64,000 bases of DNA, taken from the NCBI RefSeq assembly GCF_027213645.1, contig NZ_JAPWGL010000002.1, positions 1 through 64,000 of the forward strand, in the 5' to 3' direction. Position 1 is the first letter of the stretch. Each line of letters begins with the position of its first letter. Below, in pieces: positions 1 through 8,111 of this stretch. Source of the DNA: Pedobacter rhodius. Its GTDB lineage: Bacteria > Bacteroidota > Bacteroidia > Sphingobacteriales > Sphingobacteriaceae. The notes beneath the pieces were generated by a model that saw only the letters and a list, made by a program, of their open reading frames with translations, had not been told where the DNA came from and searched no databases. The translations under genes were made by a program, and so were the position numbers.

Positions 1-2
1 AG

Positions 3-95
3 GAAAGAGGTAGTATCTATCGGTCAATATACTTCATGAGTTATTTAGCCATCGGTCTACTCTCAATCCTTTTCACTTTATATTCACTAAATTAA
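3..95 (+). CDS. C-terminal end of a gene cut by the window edge, probably membrane protein
   Basis: An open frame runs from the window edge to a TAA at 93-95. Its 30 residues include the hydrophobic stretch SYLAIGLLSILFTLY and look like the last transmembrane helix of a membrane protein. No family can be assigned from so little. In an AT-rich genome a short hydrophobic frame can arise by chance, so this is tentative. The next gene is on the other strand and converges with it. Confidence 0.4.
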   Translation, partial: ERGSIYRSIYFMSYLAIGLLSILFTLYSLN

Positions 96-150
96 TAATT
101 GTAAACATAGGAGCTATCGGATCAGAGTAATGAACTAAAATAAAATTTAT

Positions 151-522
151 TTAAACCGTTTTCGGTGGATGAAAAATAGAAACAGAAAGGTCTTTAAGAG
201 GCTTTTCAATGTAACCACTTTCTGATTTAATAATGAAGTATGGAATTTGATGATTGATTGCTATAGACTGAAATTTTGGTTCAGCCTCTGCAACTCTTTT
301 TAAATTTTCCTGAACTTGTTTGTTCTTGCTATCTAAGTCTTTCAATTTTTTAGCTAAGAAACATTGTCCATCACAATGTAATTCGGGATGTTCCTTGTTA
401 ACACAAAACACACTTGTAATGTATTCCTTATTCATTTTGTATCCAGAATAAACCAATAGTTGCATCGCCCCGTTTGAAACCGAGCAAAACACTAAAAGGT
501 ATATCAGGATTTTTTTGAACAT
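151..522 (-). CDS. Small exported or membrane-anchored protein with a C-x9-C-x3-C motif, function unknown
   Basis: The 123-residue protein has an N-terminal hydrophobic segment (about residues 4-25, signal peptide or anchor). A cysteine motif follows (Cys40, Cys50, Cys54, around HCDGQCFLAKKL), then a charged, probably helical stretch. From memory, small proteins with this CxGxC motif recur in Bacteroidota near metal-related genes; no function is established and metal binding is only inference. A longer frame opens at 603. I place the start at 522 because an excellent promoter (534-564) lies between the two, and the extra 27 residues would be encoded upstream of the transcription start. Confidence 0.75.
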   Translation of the reverse strand: MFKKILIYLLVFCSVSNGAMQLLVYSGYKMNKEYITSVFCVNKEHPELHCDGQCFLAKKLKDLDSKNKQVQENLKRVAEAEPKFQSIAINHQIPYFIIKSESGYIEKPLKDLSVSIFHPPKTV

Positions 523-533
523 GGTATTTGCTG

Positions 534-564
534 CAAAAGTATTAAAGAAATTGGTTGCAGCAAA
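534..564 (-). promoter_or_regulatory. Bacteroidota-type promoter for the 151-522 gene
   Basis: Read on the minus strand, TTTG (564-561), exactly 19 bases, then TACTTTTG (541-534). This matches the Bacteroidota -33/-7 consensus TTTG-N19-TAnnTTTG. It leaves 11 bases before the ATG at 522, which settles the start of that gene. Confidence 0.75.
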
Positions 565-587
565 GTAAAAAAAGCAATAGAATAAAT

Positions 588-651
588 TAGCCACAGATTT
601 CACAGATAATCTTTGTTAAAAAAAACACAGATGAATTTATTCATCTGTGTT
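588..651. repeat. Palindromic intergenic repeat of the 'cacagat' family
   Basis: A copy of the motif GCCACAGATTTCACAGAT is followed by a 13-bp hairpin (624-636 pairs with 639-651, loop TT). Related copies lie at 1543-1567, 20842-20938, 23636-23880 and 46774-46906. It probably acts as a bidirectional terminator or as part of a short non-autonomous element. Confidence 0.7.
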
Positions 652-680
652 AATCATGTAAGTCTTTGGTTGAAATAATA

Positions 681-720
681 AAACCTATGCCTGCAAATCG
701 GCCATTACAGCTTTAATTTT
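681..720 (-). pseudogene. Detached duplicate of the pgm 3' end
   Basis: Forty bases match the 3' end of pgm at 1568-1607 with three differences, and encode KIKAVMADLQA plus the stop on the minus strand. All three differences are at third codon positions and are synonymous. Homology stops sharply on both sides. It looks like a displaced or old gene tail, separated from pgm by the lipoprotein gene at 755-1498. Confidence 0.8.
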
Positions 721-754
721 GTAATACAATTTATTATCTTGCAAATACACTAAA

Positions 755-1498
755 ATGAAAAACATGAAATTATTTAAACTTATGGTGCTTTTAGCGGTGC
801 TTTCCTCTTGCAGTAAAGACAAAACTCCTGTCGACGAAGTAACAACCTTTAGTAATCCAAATTGGATGAGAATTGAAATTGCCAAAGAACAAGAAGCTCA
901 TGCTGTTTATGGAAATGTGGATGACACCTTAACTGTATCCACATTACATGCAATTTACCAAACCACAGATAAGGGGAAAACTTGGGTGAATAAGAAGATG
1001 AGCAATCAACCATTTTATGGGTTTATAGTTAAACAAGATAGTATTTTTACGTTGGGTTATAAGTCGATGAAAAATCAATCGGGCCAAATTTATGCATCAT
1101 TTTCACAATATTTCAGTTTAGATAATGGTACAAGTTGGAAATCACTTTACCAAGGAGCAACTTCGTTAAACAGAATAAAAGAGTATGCTACAGTTCATCT
1201 AAACAATCAAATAACCATTAAGTTAAAGGAAAATTTGGAACCAATTGATGGTAATTTAAATGCTAATTATGTTTTAAAAAATACTATTCAAATAATCAGA
1301 AACGGCAATTCCAAGATTTTAACTTTACCTTTTGATAATCAAATCACTAATCTTACTCTTGATGAAAAGGGAAGACTATATGTTTCTGCCACGAGTGCTA
1401 TTCACGATAAAATTACTGGAAAGTATTTGAATTATGAAAAATCACAGCCAGCTATAATTTATATTTCAAAACAAAATATTTCAGCCATAATAGATTAA
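755..1498 (+). CDS. Lipoprotein with a BNR-like repeat, function unknown
   Basis: The 247-residue protein starts with a lipoprotein signal peptide (lipobox LSSC, Cys at about residue 19), so it should be anchored to a membrane outside the cytoplasm. One segment, TTDKGKTWVNK, resembles the Asp-box/BNR repeat of beta-propeller proteins, and a second (SLDNGTSWKSL) is similar, which suggests a partial propeller. No catalytic residues are recognisable. An ATG three codons downstream (764) is an alternative start. The gene is bracketed by the two copies of the pgm tail (681-720 and 1568-1607), so it may have arrived by insertion. It converges with pgm across the terminator at 1501-1538. Confidence 0.8.
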   Translation: MKNMKLFKLMVLLAVLSSCSKDKTPVDEVTTFSNPNWMRIEIAKEQEAHAVYGNVDDTLTVSTLHAIYQTTDKGKTWVNKKMSNQPFYGFIVKQDSIFTLGYKSMKNQSGQIYASFSQYFSLDNGTSWKSLYQGATSLNRIKEYATVHLNNQITIKLKENLEPIDGNLNANYVLKNTIQIIRNGNSKILTLPFDNQITNLTLDEKGRLYVSATSAIHDKITGKYLNYEKSQPAIIYISKQNISAIID

Positions 1499-1500
1499 AC

Positions 1501-1538
1501 AAAAAATCCAGACGCATCTTATGGCATCTGGATTTTTT
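1501..1538. terminator. Bidirectional terminator between the lipoprotein gene and pgm
   Basis: A perfect 12-bp stem (1501-1512 with 1527-1538) has A/T runs at both ends, so it would work for both converging genes. Confidence 0.8.
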
Positions 1539-1571
1539 ACATTATTTAATCTGCAAATCTGCGGTTAAAAC

Positions 1572-3308
1572 CTAAGCCTGCAAATCAGCCATAACAGCTT
1601 TAATTTTATCCCCTAATTCTCCATTCACTTTTTCGAAATCTTTTTTATCAGCCAATGGCGCATTCACGCTGCAATAAAATTTAATTTTTGGCTCCGTACC
1701 ACTCGGACGAGCAGAAACGATACTTCCATCTTCAGTAATAAATTGTAAAACGTCGGAAGTTGGGTAATCCAGTTTTGTTACTTTTCCGGTAGCTAAATCA
1801 GTCTCCTGGCTCAATTCATAATCTTTCAATACAGAAACTTTAGAACCGCCTAAGCTCGCAGGTGGATTATTTCTGAATTTTTCCATCATGGCTTTGATTT
1901 CTTCGGCGCCCGTTTTGCCTTTCTTGGTAAGGGATACTAAATCTTCTTTATACAAGCCATATTCAACATACATATCCAATAAAGCGTTGTACAAACTCGC
2001 GCCTTTATCTTTATAGTAAGCGGTCATTTCAGAAATAAAAGCTGCAGAAACCACAGCATCCTTATCGCGAACCAAATCGCCGATTAGGTAACCATAACTT
2101 TCCTCACCACCACCAATAAAATACTTTTTACCCTCTAATTCAGTCATTAACTGACCGATATATTTAAATCCTGTTAAGGTATTGTAATAAGTAACATCTT
2201 TTTTCTTCGCGATTTCTTCAATCAGGTTTGAAGTAACAATTGTTTTCACAATAAACTGATTGCCATCTAGTTTACCACTTTCCTGCCAGGCCGTTAACAG
2301 GTAATTAATTAACAGACTTCCCGTTTGGTTACCGTTCAGTAATACCCATTCGCCATCATTATCCTTAACGGCAATACCAACACGGTCAGCATCGGGGTCA
2401 GTCGCCAAAACTAAATCAGCATCAATTTCTTTAGCTTTATTCATGGCTAAAGTTAAAGCCTCTTTTTCCTCCGGATTTGGATAAACTACTGTTGGGAAAT
2501 TTCCATCGGGTTTACTTTGCTCTTCAACAACCGTTACGTTTGTGAAACCAAATTGCGCCAAAGCTTTTGGTACTAAAGTAATTCCTGTTCCGTGGATAGG
2601 AGAGTACACTATTTTTAAATCGTGTTGTCTTTTAATCGCATCAGGAGAAATTGAAAGTGCTGTTATGCCGTCTAAATAGAGTTTATCTACTGCTTCGCCG
2701 ATTAATTCAACATTCGCATCAACTCTGTCAAACTTAACTTCATCAATACTTTTAATTTTATTTACTTCATCTATAACTAATTTATCATCAGGAGAAGTAA
2801 ACTGACCGCCATCTGCACCGTAAGCCTTGTAACCATTATATTCTTTCGGATTGTGCGATGCCGTTAACATTACACCACTTTTACAGCCGAAATGACGAAC
2901 GGCGAAAGATAATTCAGGGGTTGGTCTTAACGCCTCGAAAAAGTAAACATGAATACCGTTTGCCGAGAAAACATCAGCTGTAATCCCTGCAAAATAATCA
3001 GAATTATTTCTGCTATCATGCGCAATTGCTACACTAATTTTTTCGCCAGGATATTTATTATTCAGATAGTTTGCCAAACCCTGAGTTGCCGTACCAATAG
3101 TGTATTTATTTATACGATTAGAGCCTGCACCCATAATGCCGCGTAAACCACCCGTACCAAACTCTAAGCTTTTGTAAAAAGCATCTGTAAGTTCTGTGGT
3201 CGAGTTATTATCTACAAGAGTTTGAATTTCTGACTTCGTTTTTTCGTCGTAATTTCCGCTTAACCACTGATTAATTGTGGCTTGGGTCGATTGGTCAATT
3301 GATTGCAT
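1572..3308 (-). CDS. pgm: Phosphoglucomutase / phosphomannomutase (alpha-D-phosphohexomutase)
   Basis: This cytoplasmic enzyme interconverts hexose 1- and 6-phosphates and feeds cell-envelope sugar and glycogen synthesis. All four family signatures are present: the phosphoserine loop LTASHNPKEYNGYK, the metal loop TDPDADR, the sugar-binding loop GGEESYGY and the phosphate-binding loop SARPSGTEPKIK. The length (578 residues) fits the long form (PgcA/Pgm2-like). The start ATG is at 3308, and 183 bases separate it from divergent lysC. Substrate preference, glucose versus mannose, cannot be read from the sequence. The last 11 codons are duplicated at 681-720. Confidence 0.95.
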   Translation of the reverse strand: MQSIDQSTQATINQWLSGNYDEKTKSEIQTLVDNNSTTELTDAFYKSLEFGTGGLRGIMGAGSNRINKYTIGTATQGLANYLNNKYPGEKISVAIAHDSRNNSDYFAGITADVFSANGIHVYFFEALRPTPELSFAVRHFGCKSGVMLTASHNPKEYNGYKAYGADGGQFTSPDDKLVIDEVNKIKSIDEVKFDRVDANVELIGEAVDKLYLDGITALSISPDAIKRQHDLKIVYSPIHGTGITLVPKALAQFGFTNVTVVEEQSKPDGNFPTVVYPNPEEKEALTLAMNKAKEIDADLVLATDPDADRVGIAVKDNDGEWVLLNGNQTGSLLINYLLTAWQESGKLDGNQFIVKTIVTSNLIEEIAKKKDVTYYNTLTGFKYIGQLMTELEGKKYFIGGGEESYGYLIGDLVRDKDAVVSAAFISEMTAYYKDKGASLYNALLDMYVEYGLYKEDLVSLTKKGKTGAEEIKAMMEKFRNNPPASLGGSKVSVLKDYELSQETDLATGKVTKLDYPTSDVLQFITEDGSIVSARPSGTEPKIKFYCSVNAPLADKKDFEKVNGELGDKIKAVMADLQA

Positions 3309-3491
3309 TGAGCTTTATTTTTAATTTAATATCTGGTGTTGAACAAATTTCATTCAATGAAGTTTGGTTGGAATTGAAATATTTCAATTCTTCCAAATTT
3401 TATTTTGTTGAGGATGTTGCTTTTAAGCTGCTTTTGCTTAATTTCACGCCCCGATACAATAATAAAGAAAATTACATATTCCAGTACAAAA

Positions 3492-4805
3492 ATGAAGATA
3501 TTAAAATTTGGGGGTACTTCCGTTGGTAGTCCCGAGCGCATGACGAAACTGTTGGATATCATTAATCCAAATGAAGAGCAAATTGTTGTTTTATCAGCCG
3601 TGTCTGGTACTACAAATAGTTTAGTAGAAATTTCTAATTATTTTTTAGCTGGAGATAAGAAAAAGGGCAGCGAGTGTGTTGAGAATTTGTATCAAAAATA
3701 TAAGGATTTTGTAATTGAACTTTTGCCAGCTGCTGATTTTCGGGAGATGGGTAACGAAGTTATAGATTATCATTTCAGCTTTTTAGCGGTTTTAACCAAT
3801 GATATTTTTACGTCAATTGAAGAAAAAGTTGTTTTAGCGCAAGGCGAATTATTATCTACAACCTTATATCACATTTATTTGAAATCTATCGGTGTAGAAT
3901 CAGTTCTGCTTCCAGCTTTAGATTTCATGAAAACAGATGAAGATAATGAACCTGATATTCCATTCACAACTAAGCATTTAAAACCTTTATTAGAGGCTAA
4001 TAAAGGGAATAAACTCTTCATTACGCAAGGATTTATTTGCCGCAATAGTTTCGGTGAGGTAGATAATTTACGTCGTGGCGGAAGTGATTATACGGCATCA
4101 TTGCTGGGTGCTGCAATTTTAGCCGAAGAAGTTCAAATCTGGACGGATATTGACGGCATGCATAATAACGACCCTCGTATTGTAAAAGGTACTAAACCAA
4201 TCGCACAATTATCTTTTGATGAGGCGGCAGAGCTGGCTTATTTCGGCGCTAAGATTTTGCATCCTCAATCGGTTTTTCCGGCACAGAAATATAAGATTCC
4301 GGTTCGGTTATTAAATACGATGGAGCCATCTGCAGCAGGAACTTTAATTACGCATGATAGCGAAAGAGGTAAAATTAAATCTATCGCTGCAAAAGATGGC
4401 ATCACTGCAATTCGTATTCAATCGAGCCGTATGTTGCTGGCTTATGGTTTCTTACGTCGTGTATTTGAAGTATTTGAGCGTTATAAAACACCAATCGACA
4501 TGATTACGACATCAGAGGTTGCTGTTTCTTTAACCATTGATGAAACGGCGCATTTGCCAAAAATTATTGAGGAATTGGAAAGTTTCGGAACCGTTGAAGT
4601 AGATACCGACCATAGTATTGTTTGTGTTGTTGGCGATTTTGGTTCGGAAAAACATGGTTTCGCTAGCCGGGTTTTAGAAGGATTAAAACACATTCCTATC
4701 CGTATGATTTCTTATGGTGGAAGCAACTACAACGTTTCCCTTTTGATTTTGAGCGAATATAAAACGGAAGCTTTAAGAAGTCTGCACAACCGATTATTCG
4801 AATAG
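3492..4805 (+). CDS. lysC: Aspartate kinase, monofunctional
   Basis: It phosphorylates aspartate, the first step towards diaminopimelate, lysine, threonine and methionine. The amino-acid kinase domain starts at once (MKILKFGGTSVGS) and contains RGGSDYTAS. The C-terminal half carries the paired ACT-type regulatory region (for example DMITTSEVAVSLT), so end-product inhibition is expected. An upstream extension of the frame to 3405 lacks family similarity. The ATG at 3492 puts the KFGGTSV motif at the N-terminus as in other family members. The length, 437 residues, is normal. lysA lies 318 bases downstream on the same strand. Confidence 0.95.
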   Translation: MKILKFGGTSVGSPERMTKLLDIINPNEEQIVVLSAVSGTTNSLVEISNYFLAGDKKKGSECVENLYQKYKDFVIELLPAADFREMGNEVIDYHFSFLAVLTNDIFTSIEEKVVLAQGELLSTTLYHIYLKSIGVESVLLPALDFMKTDEDNEPDIPFTTKHLKPLLEANKGNKLFITQGFICRNSFGEVDNLRRGGSDYTASLLGAAILAEEVQIWTDIDGMHNNDPRIVKGTKPIAQLSFDEAAELAYFGAKILHPQSVFPAQKYKIPVRLLNTMEPSAAGTLITHDSERGKIKSIAAKDGITAIRIQSSRMLLAYGFLRRVFEVFERYKTPIDMITTSEVAVSLTIDETAHLPKIIEELESFGTVEVDTDHSIVCVVGDFGSEKHGFASRVLEGLKHIPIRMISYGGSNYNVSLLILSEYKTEALRSLHNRLFE

Positions 4806-4958
4806 AAGATAAAAAGCACCTGTTACGACCAGCAATCCGATAAGGACGTGAAAAGCCAGAAAGCTTGATGGTAATAATCCGTTCCTGTGTTTCTTATAGG
4901 AATTAAATAATCCTAAAGAGATGATAAGAACAATAAATATGGCTGCTATTAGCTTCAT
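4794..4958 (-). CDS. Tiny membrane protein, function unknown (54 residues)
   Basis: This frame is too short for most gene callers. It encodes two hydrophobic segments (residues 3-18 and about 34-52) joined by a basic loop (NSYKKHRNG). Its ATG overlaps the TGA of the upstream small gene in an ATGA (4958-4955), the usual sign of translational coupling. Its 3' end overlaps the end of lysC by 12 bases on the opposite strand. I do not recognise a family. A chance frame in AT-rich DNA is the main alternative, but the coupling with a second two-helix protein argues for a real pair. Confidence 0.5.
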   Translation of the reverse strand: MKLIAAIFIVLIISLGLFNSYKKHRNGLLPSSFLAFHVLIGLLVVTGAFYLLFE

Positions 4959-5125
4959 TTTTTAATAAATAAAAGGAATAATACAATCAGGAGCAACACG
5001 ATAAAAAACCGGATTTTTCCATTGTATTGTTTTTGGGTAATTCTTCCATGCTTTAAATCGAGGTAGTTACCCAAATAAATCAGCCCAAAGAATAAAATTA
5101 AAATTATAATAAGGAATTTGAACAT
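4955..5125 (-). CDS. Tiny membrane protein, function unknown (56 residues)
   Basis: The protein has a hydrophobic helix at residues 4-18, a polar middle (DLKHGRITQKQYNGK) and a second helix near the C-terminus ending in basic residues, giving a hairpin topology. The preferred start is the ATG at 5125-5123. It overlaps the ATG of divergent lysA (5124-5126) in the palindrome CATG, so each gene's promoter would have to lie inside the other gene or its leader. It is coupled to the next small gene by an ATGA overlap. Function unknown. Confidence 0.55.
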   Translation of the reverse strand: MFKFLIIILILFFGLIYLGNYLDLKHGRITQKQYNGKIRFFIVLLLIVLFLLFIKK

Positions 5126-6299
5126 GTTCGCCGATAAAGATATATCAAAGTTTAACAATATAGAAACACCTTTTTACTATTACGATACGGATTTATTACA
5201 GAAAACCTTAAGCACTTGTGCCGAGGCTGCTGCGCCGTACCAGTTTCATATCCATTACGCATTAAAGGCAAACTTCAACCCGGTTTTACTTGAGCAAATT
5301 AAACAAATCGGTTTCGGTGCAGATTGTGTAAGCGCTGGAGAGGTAAGAAGAGCTGTAGAAGTTGGTTTCGATAACAAAAAAATTGTTTTTGCCGGTGTTG
5401 GTAAATCTGATAAAGAAATAAATGAGGCTTTAGATTTGGATATTTTCTGCTTTAATGTAGAATCTATTCAGGAACTTGAAGTTTTAAATGCGCTTGCAGG
5501 CGCAAAAGGTAAGGTTGCGCAAGTGGCTATTCGTATCAATCCAAATGTTGATGCACACACGCATCATAACATAACTACAGGTTTAGATGAAAATAAGTTT
5601 GGCATCAATTCATGGGATTTACCGGAATGTGCTGAAACCTTAAAAGCAACTAAAAGCCTGAAATTTATCGGCATTCATTTTCATATTGGCTCTCAAATTA
5701 CCAATTTAGATGTTTACAAAAACCTTTGCATTCGCGTAAACGAATTTTGTAACTGGTTTGAAGATAAAGGCTTTACGGTTGAGGTTTTAAACGTAGGTGG
5801 GGGTTTAGGTATCGACTATTATAATCCTGATAATCAAATACCTGACTTTAAATCTTATTTTAAAATATTTAAAGATTTTCTGGAGATTAAACCGAATCAG
5901 GAAGTTCATTTTGAGTTGGGAAGAGCGTTGGTAGGACAATCTGCCTCGCTAATTACCAAAGCCTTGTATATCAAAAACGGAAAGAAAAAAAACTTTGTTG
6001 TTCTGGATGCCGGTATGACGGAGTTAATGCGTCCGGCTTTGTACCAGGCTTATCATAAAATTGAGAATTTAACGCAAAGGTCCGAAGTCGGAAGTCCGAA
6101 CTCGGAAGTGATAAAATATGATATTGTTGGTCCAATTTGCGAAAGCACCGATTGTTTTGGGAAAGAGGTAGAACAACCCGAATCTTTCAGAGGTGATGTT
6201 TTTGCAATTCGCAGTGCTGGCGCTTATGGAGAAGTAATGGCTTCGAAATATAATTTAAGAGATGCAATAAGGTCAGTTTATAGTAACGAGATATTCTGA
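5124..6299 (+). CDS. lysA: Diaminopimelate decarboxylase
   Basis: This PLP enzyme converts meso-diaminopimelate to lysine. Visible features are the PLP lysine in HYALKANFNP, the glycine loop GGGLGIDYYNP, the active-site motif GPICESTD and the C-terminal GAYGEVMASKYN. The start is the ATG at 5124, and an upstream TTG two codons earlier is less likely. The length is 391 residues. Between about residues 319 and 329 (RSEVGSPNSEV) the gene contains a palindromic repeat (6080-6109) that reads in frame and looks inserted. It lies just before the CESTD motif, apparently in a surface loop. Confidence 0.95.
   Translation: MFADKDISKFNNIETPFYYYDTDLLQKTLSTCAEAAAPYQFHIHYALKANFNPVLLEQIKQIGFGADCVSAGEVRRAVEVGFDNKKIVFAGVGKSDKEINEALDLDIFCFNVESIQELEVLNALAGAKGKVAQVAIRINPNVDAHTHHNITTGLDENKFGINSWDLPECAETLKATKSLKFIGIHFHIGSQITNLDVYKNLCIRVNEFCNWFEDKGFTVEVLNVGGGLGIDYYNPDNQIPDFKSYFKIFKDFLEIKPNQEVHFELGRALVGQSASLITKALYIKNGKKKNFVVLDAGMTELMRPALYQAYHKIENLTQRSEVGSPNSEVIKYDIVGPICESTDCFGKEVEQPESFRGDVFAIRSAGAYGEVMASKYNLRDAIRSVYSNEIF
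6080..6109. repeat. Short palindromic repeat inserted in frame in lysA
   Basis: Two adjacent mini-hairpins, CCGAAGTCGG and CCGAACTCGG, sit within a 30-base stretch built from GAAGTCCGAA-type units. From memory this is a common intergenic repeat in Bacteroidota. Here it is translated as part of LysA without breaking the frame. Confidence 0.65.
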
Positions 6300-6310
6300 T
6301 CAGCCTCATC

Positions 6311-6362
6311 ATTGCAAGGCACGAAGCGGTTTGTTCTGCTACAAAGATTGCTTCGTGCCACG
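6311..6362. repeat. Inverted-repeat element of the 'GGCACGAAGC' family
   Basis: GGCACGAAGC (6318-6327) is matched by its exact complement GCTTCGTGCC (6350-6359), with TCATTGC-type flanks. A related composite lies at 7970-8095. It separates the converging lysA and MATE genes and may serve as their terminator. Confidence 0.65.
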
Positions 6363-6387
6363 TAGTACAATGCTACCTAAATACCTT

Positions 6388-7797
6388 TTAATATTTGTCT
6401 TCCCTGGTTTTAGCCGACGGTTTGCAATTCTTGTTTGTAATCTTCAGATTAAGCGCCTTTGTTTTATTCTGAAACCTTAAAAACAGAAGGATGGATGCTG
6501 TTAACAATCCGAAAGTCAGGCCATACCAAATTCCATTTACACCTAATCCAAATTGGAAACCCAATATATATCCAACCGGGATTCCAACAACCCAATAGGC
6601 CAGAAAAGTAATAAAGGTCGGTATATTTACATCACCAAGACCTCTGAGTACGCCTAATCCAACAACCTGTGTTCCGTCAAACAATTGAAAAAAGCCGGCT
6701 ATAATTAATAATTGAGCTGCAATCGGCACTACTTTTAAATCATCCGTGTAGATAAATGGCATGATATGATGTGCCAAAATAAATATAATTGCCGTACAAC
6801 TCATGAATAATAAAATAACGTGATAACTGGCGATGGCTGATTTACGTAAATCATCAAAATTATTTTTCCCAAAATTGTTTCCGGTCTTAATGGTTGCTGC
6901 AGAGGCTACGCCGCTTGCAATCATATACGTCATCGCAGCTAAGCTAATCGCAATTTGATGCGCTGCCTGCTCAATAGCACCAATTGTACCGATAAGAACA
7001 GCAGCACCACTAAAAGCACTAATTTCGAAAGAATACTGCATCGCAACCGGGGCACCGATTTTAATAATTTTAATCGCCCTTATTTTATCGATAAATGTCG
7101 CTTTGAAATTAACAAGGTATTTTTTGAAATGCTGAGCACGTAAAACATAAATGGCCATAACAGCAGCCATTAGAAGTCTGTCGATAAGGGTACTCCATCC
7201 AACACCACTAACACCCATAGATTTAATGCCAAACATCCCTTTCACGAAAATAATCCCCAATGTAATATTCAGTAGATTTCCCCAGATGGAAACAAACATA
7301 GCCTGTTTTGTAAATCCTAAACCTTCGGCAAATTGTTTAAAGGTTTGAAAAATTAATAACGGAATAATCGAAACGGAAAGTAAACCCAAATATGGTTTAG
7401 CATAGTAAACAACGGCCGGTGTTTGGTTTAAGTGGTCGATAACCACCAATACGCCAAAATGAACCAGCATGTAAAGGAATACGCCAACCAAAATATTAAT
7501 AATCAGGCTATTTGATAAAAGTCTTCCGCATTCTTCATAATTTTGGCGCCCGTTTTCTTGCGCAATCAGTGGCGTTAAACTGTAGGAAATACCCAGTCCG
7601 ATAACCATAATTAATATGAAAATGCTGTTTACCAGCGAAACAGCGGCAAGCTGGGTGGTATCCGTAAAGTGTCCGACAATGATGCTATCCGCCATATGAA
7701 CCAGCGTATGCCCGACCTGAGAACCTACAATCGGCAATGCCAGATGAAGATTTTCTTTATAATAAGGTCTATATTTAGCGTAAATTTTAGATAGCAT
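6388..7797 (-). CDS. MATE-family multidrug/cation efflux transporter
   Basis: This inner-membrane antiporter of the MATE family (NorM-like) exports cationic drugs or metabolites in exchange for Na+ or H+. The 469 residues form about twelve hydrophobic segments in two homologous halves. The N-terminal half carries LALPIVGSQVGHTLVHMADS and IVGHFTD, typical of MatE domains. The polar C-terminal tail is Lys/Asn-rich. The substrate cannot be read from the sequence. The start at 7797 agrees with the usual short cytoplasmic N-terminus. It stands alone and converges with lysA. Confidence 0.9.
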   Translation of the reverse strand: MLSKIYAKYRPYYKENLHLALPIVGSQVGHTLVHMADSIIVGHFTDTTQLAAVSLVNSIFILIMVIGLGISYSLTPLIAQENGRQNYEECGRLLSNSLIINILVGVFLYMLVHFGVLVVIDHLNQTPAVVYYAKPYLGLLSVSIIPLLIFQTFKQFAEGLGFTKQAMFVSIWGNLLNITLGIIFVKGMFGIKSMGVSGVGWSTLIDRLLMAAVMAIYVLRAQHFKKYLVNFKATFIDKIRAIKIIKIGAPVAMQYSFEISAFSGAAVLIGTIGAIEQAAHQIAISLAAMTYMIASGVASAATIKTGNNFGKNNFDDLRKSAIASYHVILLFMSCTAIIFILAHHIMPFIYTDDLKVVPIAAQLLIIAGFFQLFDGTQVVGLGVLRGLGDVNIPTFITFLAYWVVGIPVGYILGFQFGLGVNGIWYGLTFGLLTASILLFLRFQNKTKALNLKITNKNCKPSAKTREDKY

Positions 7798-8111
7798 AAG
7801 CTTGCAAAGGTCCGCTTTTTAAACGTCAAAAAAGATAGTTAACGGAAAGTTAATTATAAGCATTCATTATAATGCCCCGATAGTTATCCGATTTATTTCA
7901 GCATTTTTTCATAAATTTATACTAGGCCGGTATAATTCCTCGCAGAAAGATTGCCACAGCCGTTGAAGAATCAGCTTCGCAATGACGACTTCTCGAGAAT
8001 GTCATTGCGCGACACGAAACAATATTAATGTTTTGAGTTATACCTGACTACTATGTTTAGATTGCCTCTCTGCGATAGACTAGCTTCGTGCCTCAGCAAC
8101 AACGACCATTC
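7798..8111. repeat. Intergenic region with degenerate 'GCTTCGCAATGAC' inverted repeats
   Basis: No gene is seen in this 314-base gap. It contains facing copies of the repeat family also found at 6311-6362: GCTTCGCAATGAC near 7974, GTCATTGCGCGACACGAA near 8000, and a GCTTCGTGCC copy near 8083. These are probably remnants of short mobile palindromic elements. Confidence 0.6.

Noticed and set aside
685..885. A 66-codon minus-strand frame ending like pgm
   Set aside because: Only its last 11 codons match pgm; the rest is antisense to the lipoprotein gene. It is the duplicated pgm tail, not a gene.
3309..3491. Possible lysine riboswitch or long leader upstream of lysC
   Set aside because: The AT-rich gap shows no multi-stem structure or conserved riboswitch core by eye, and frames in it are not conserved-looking.
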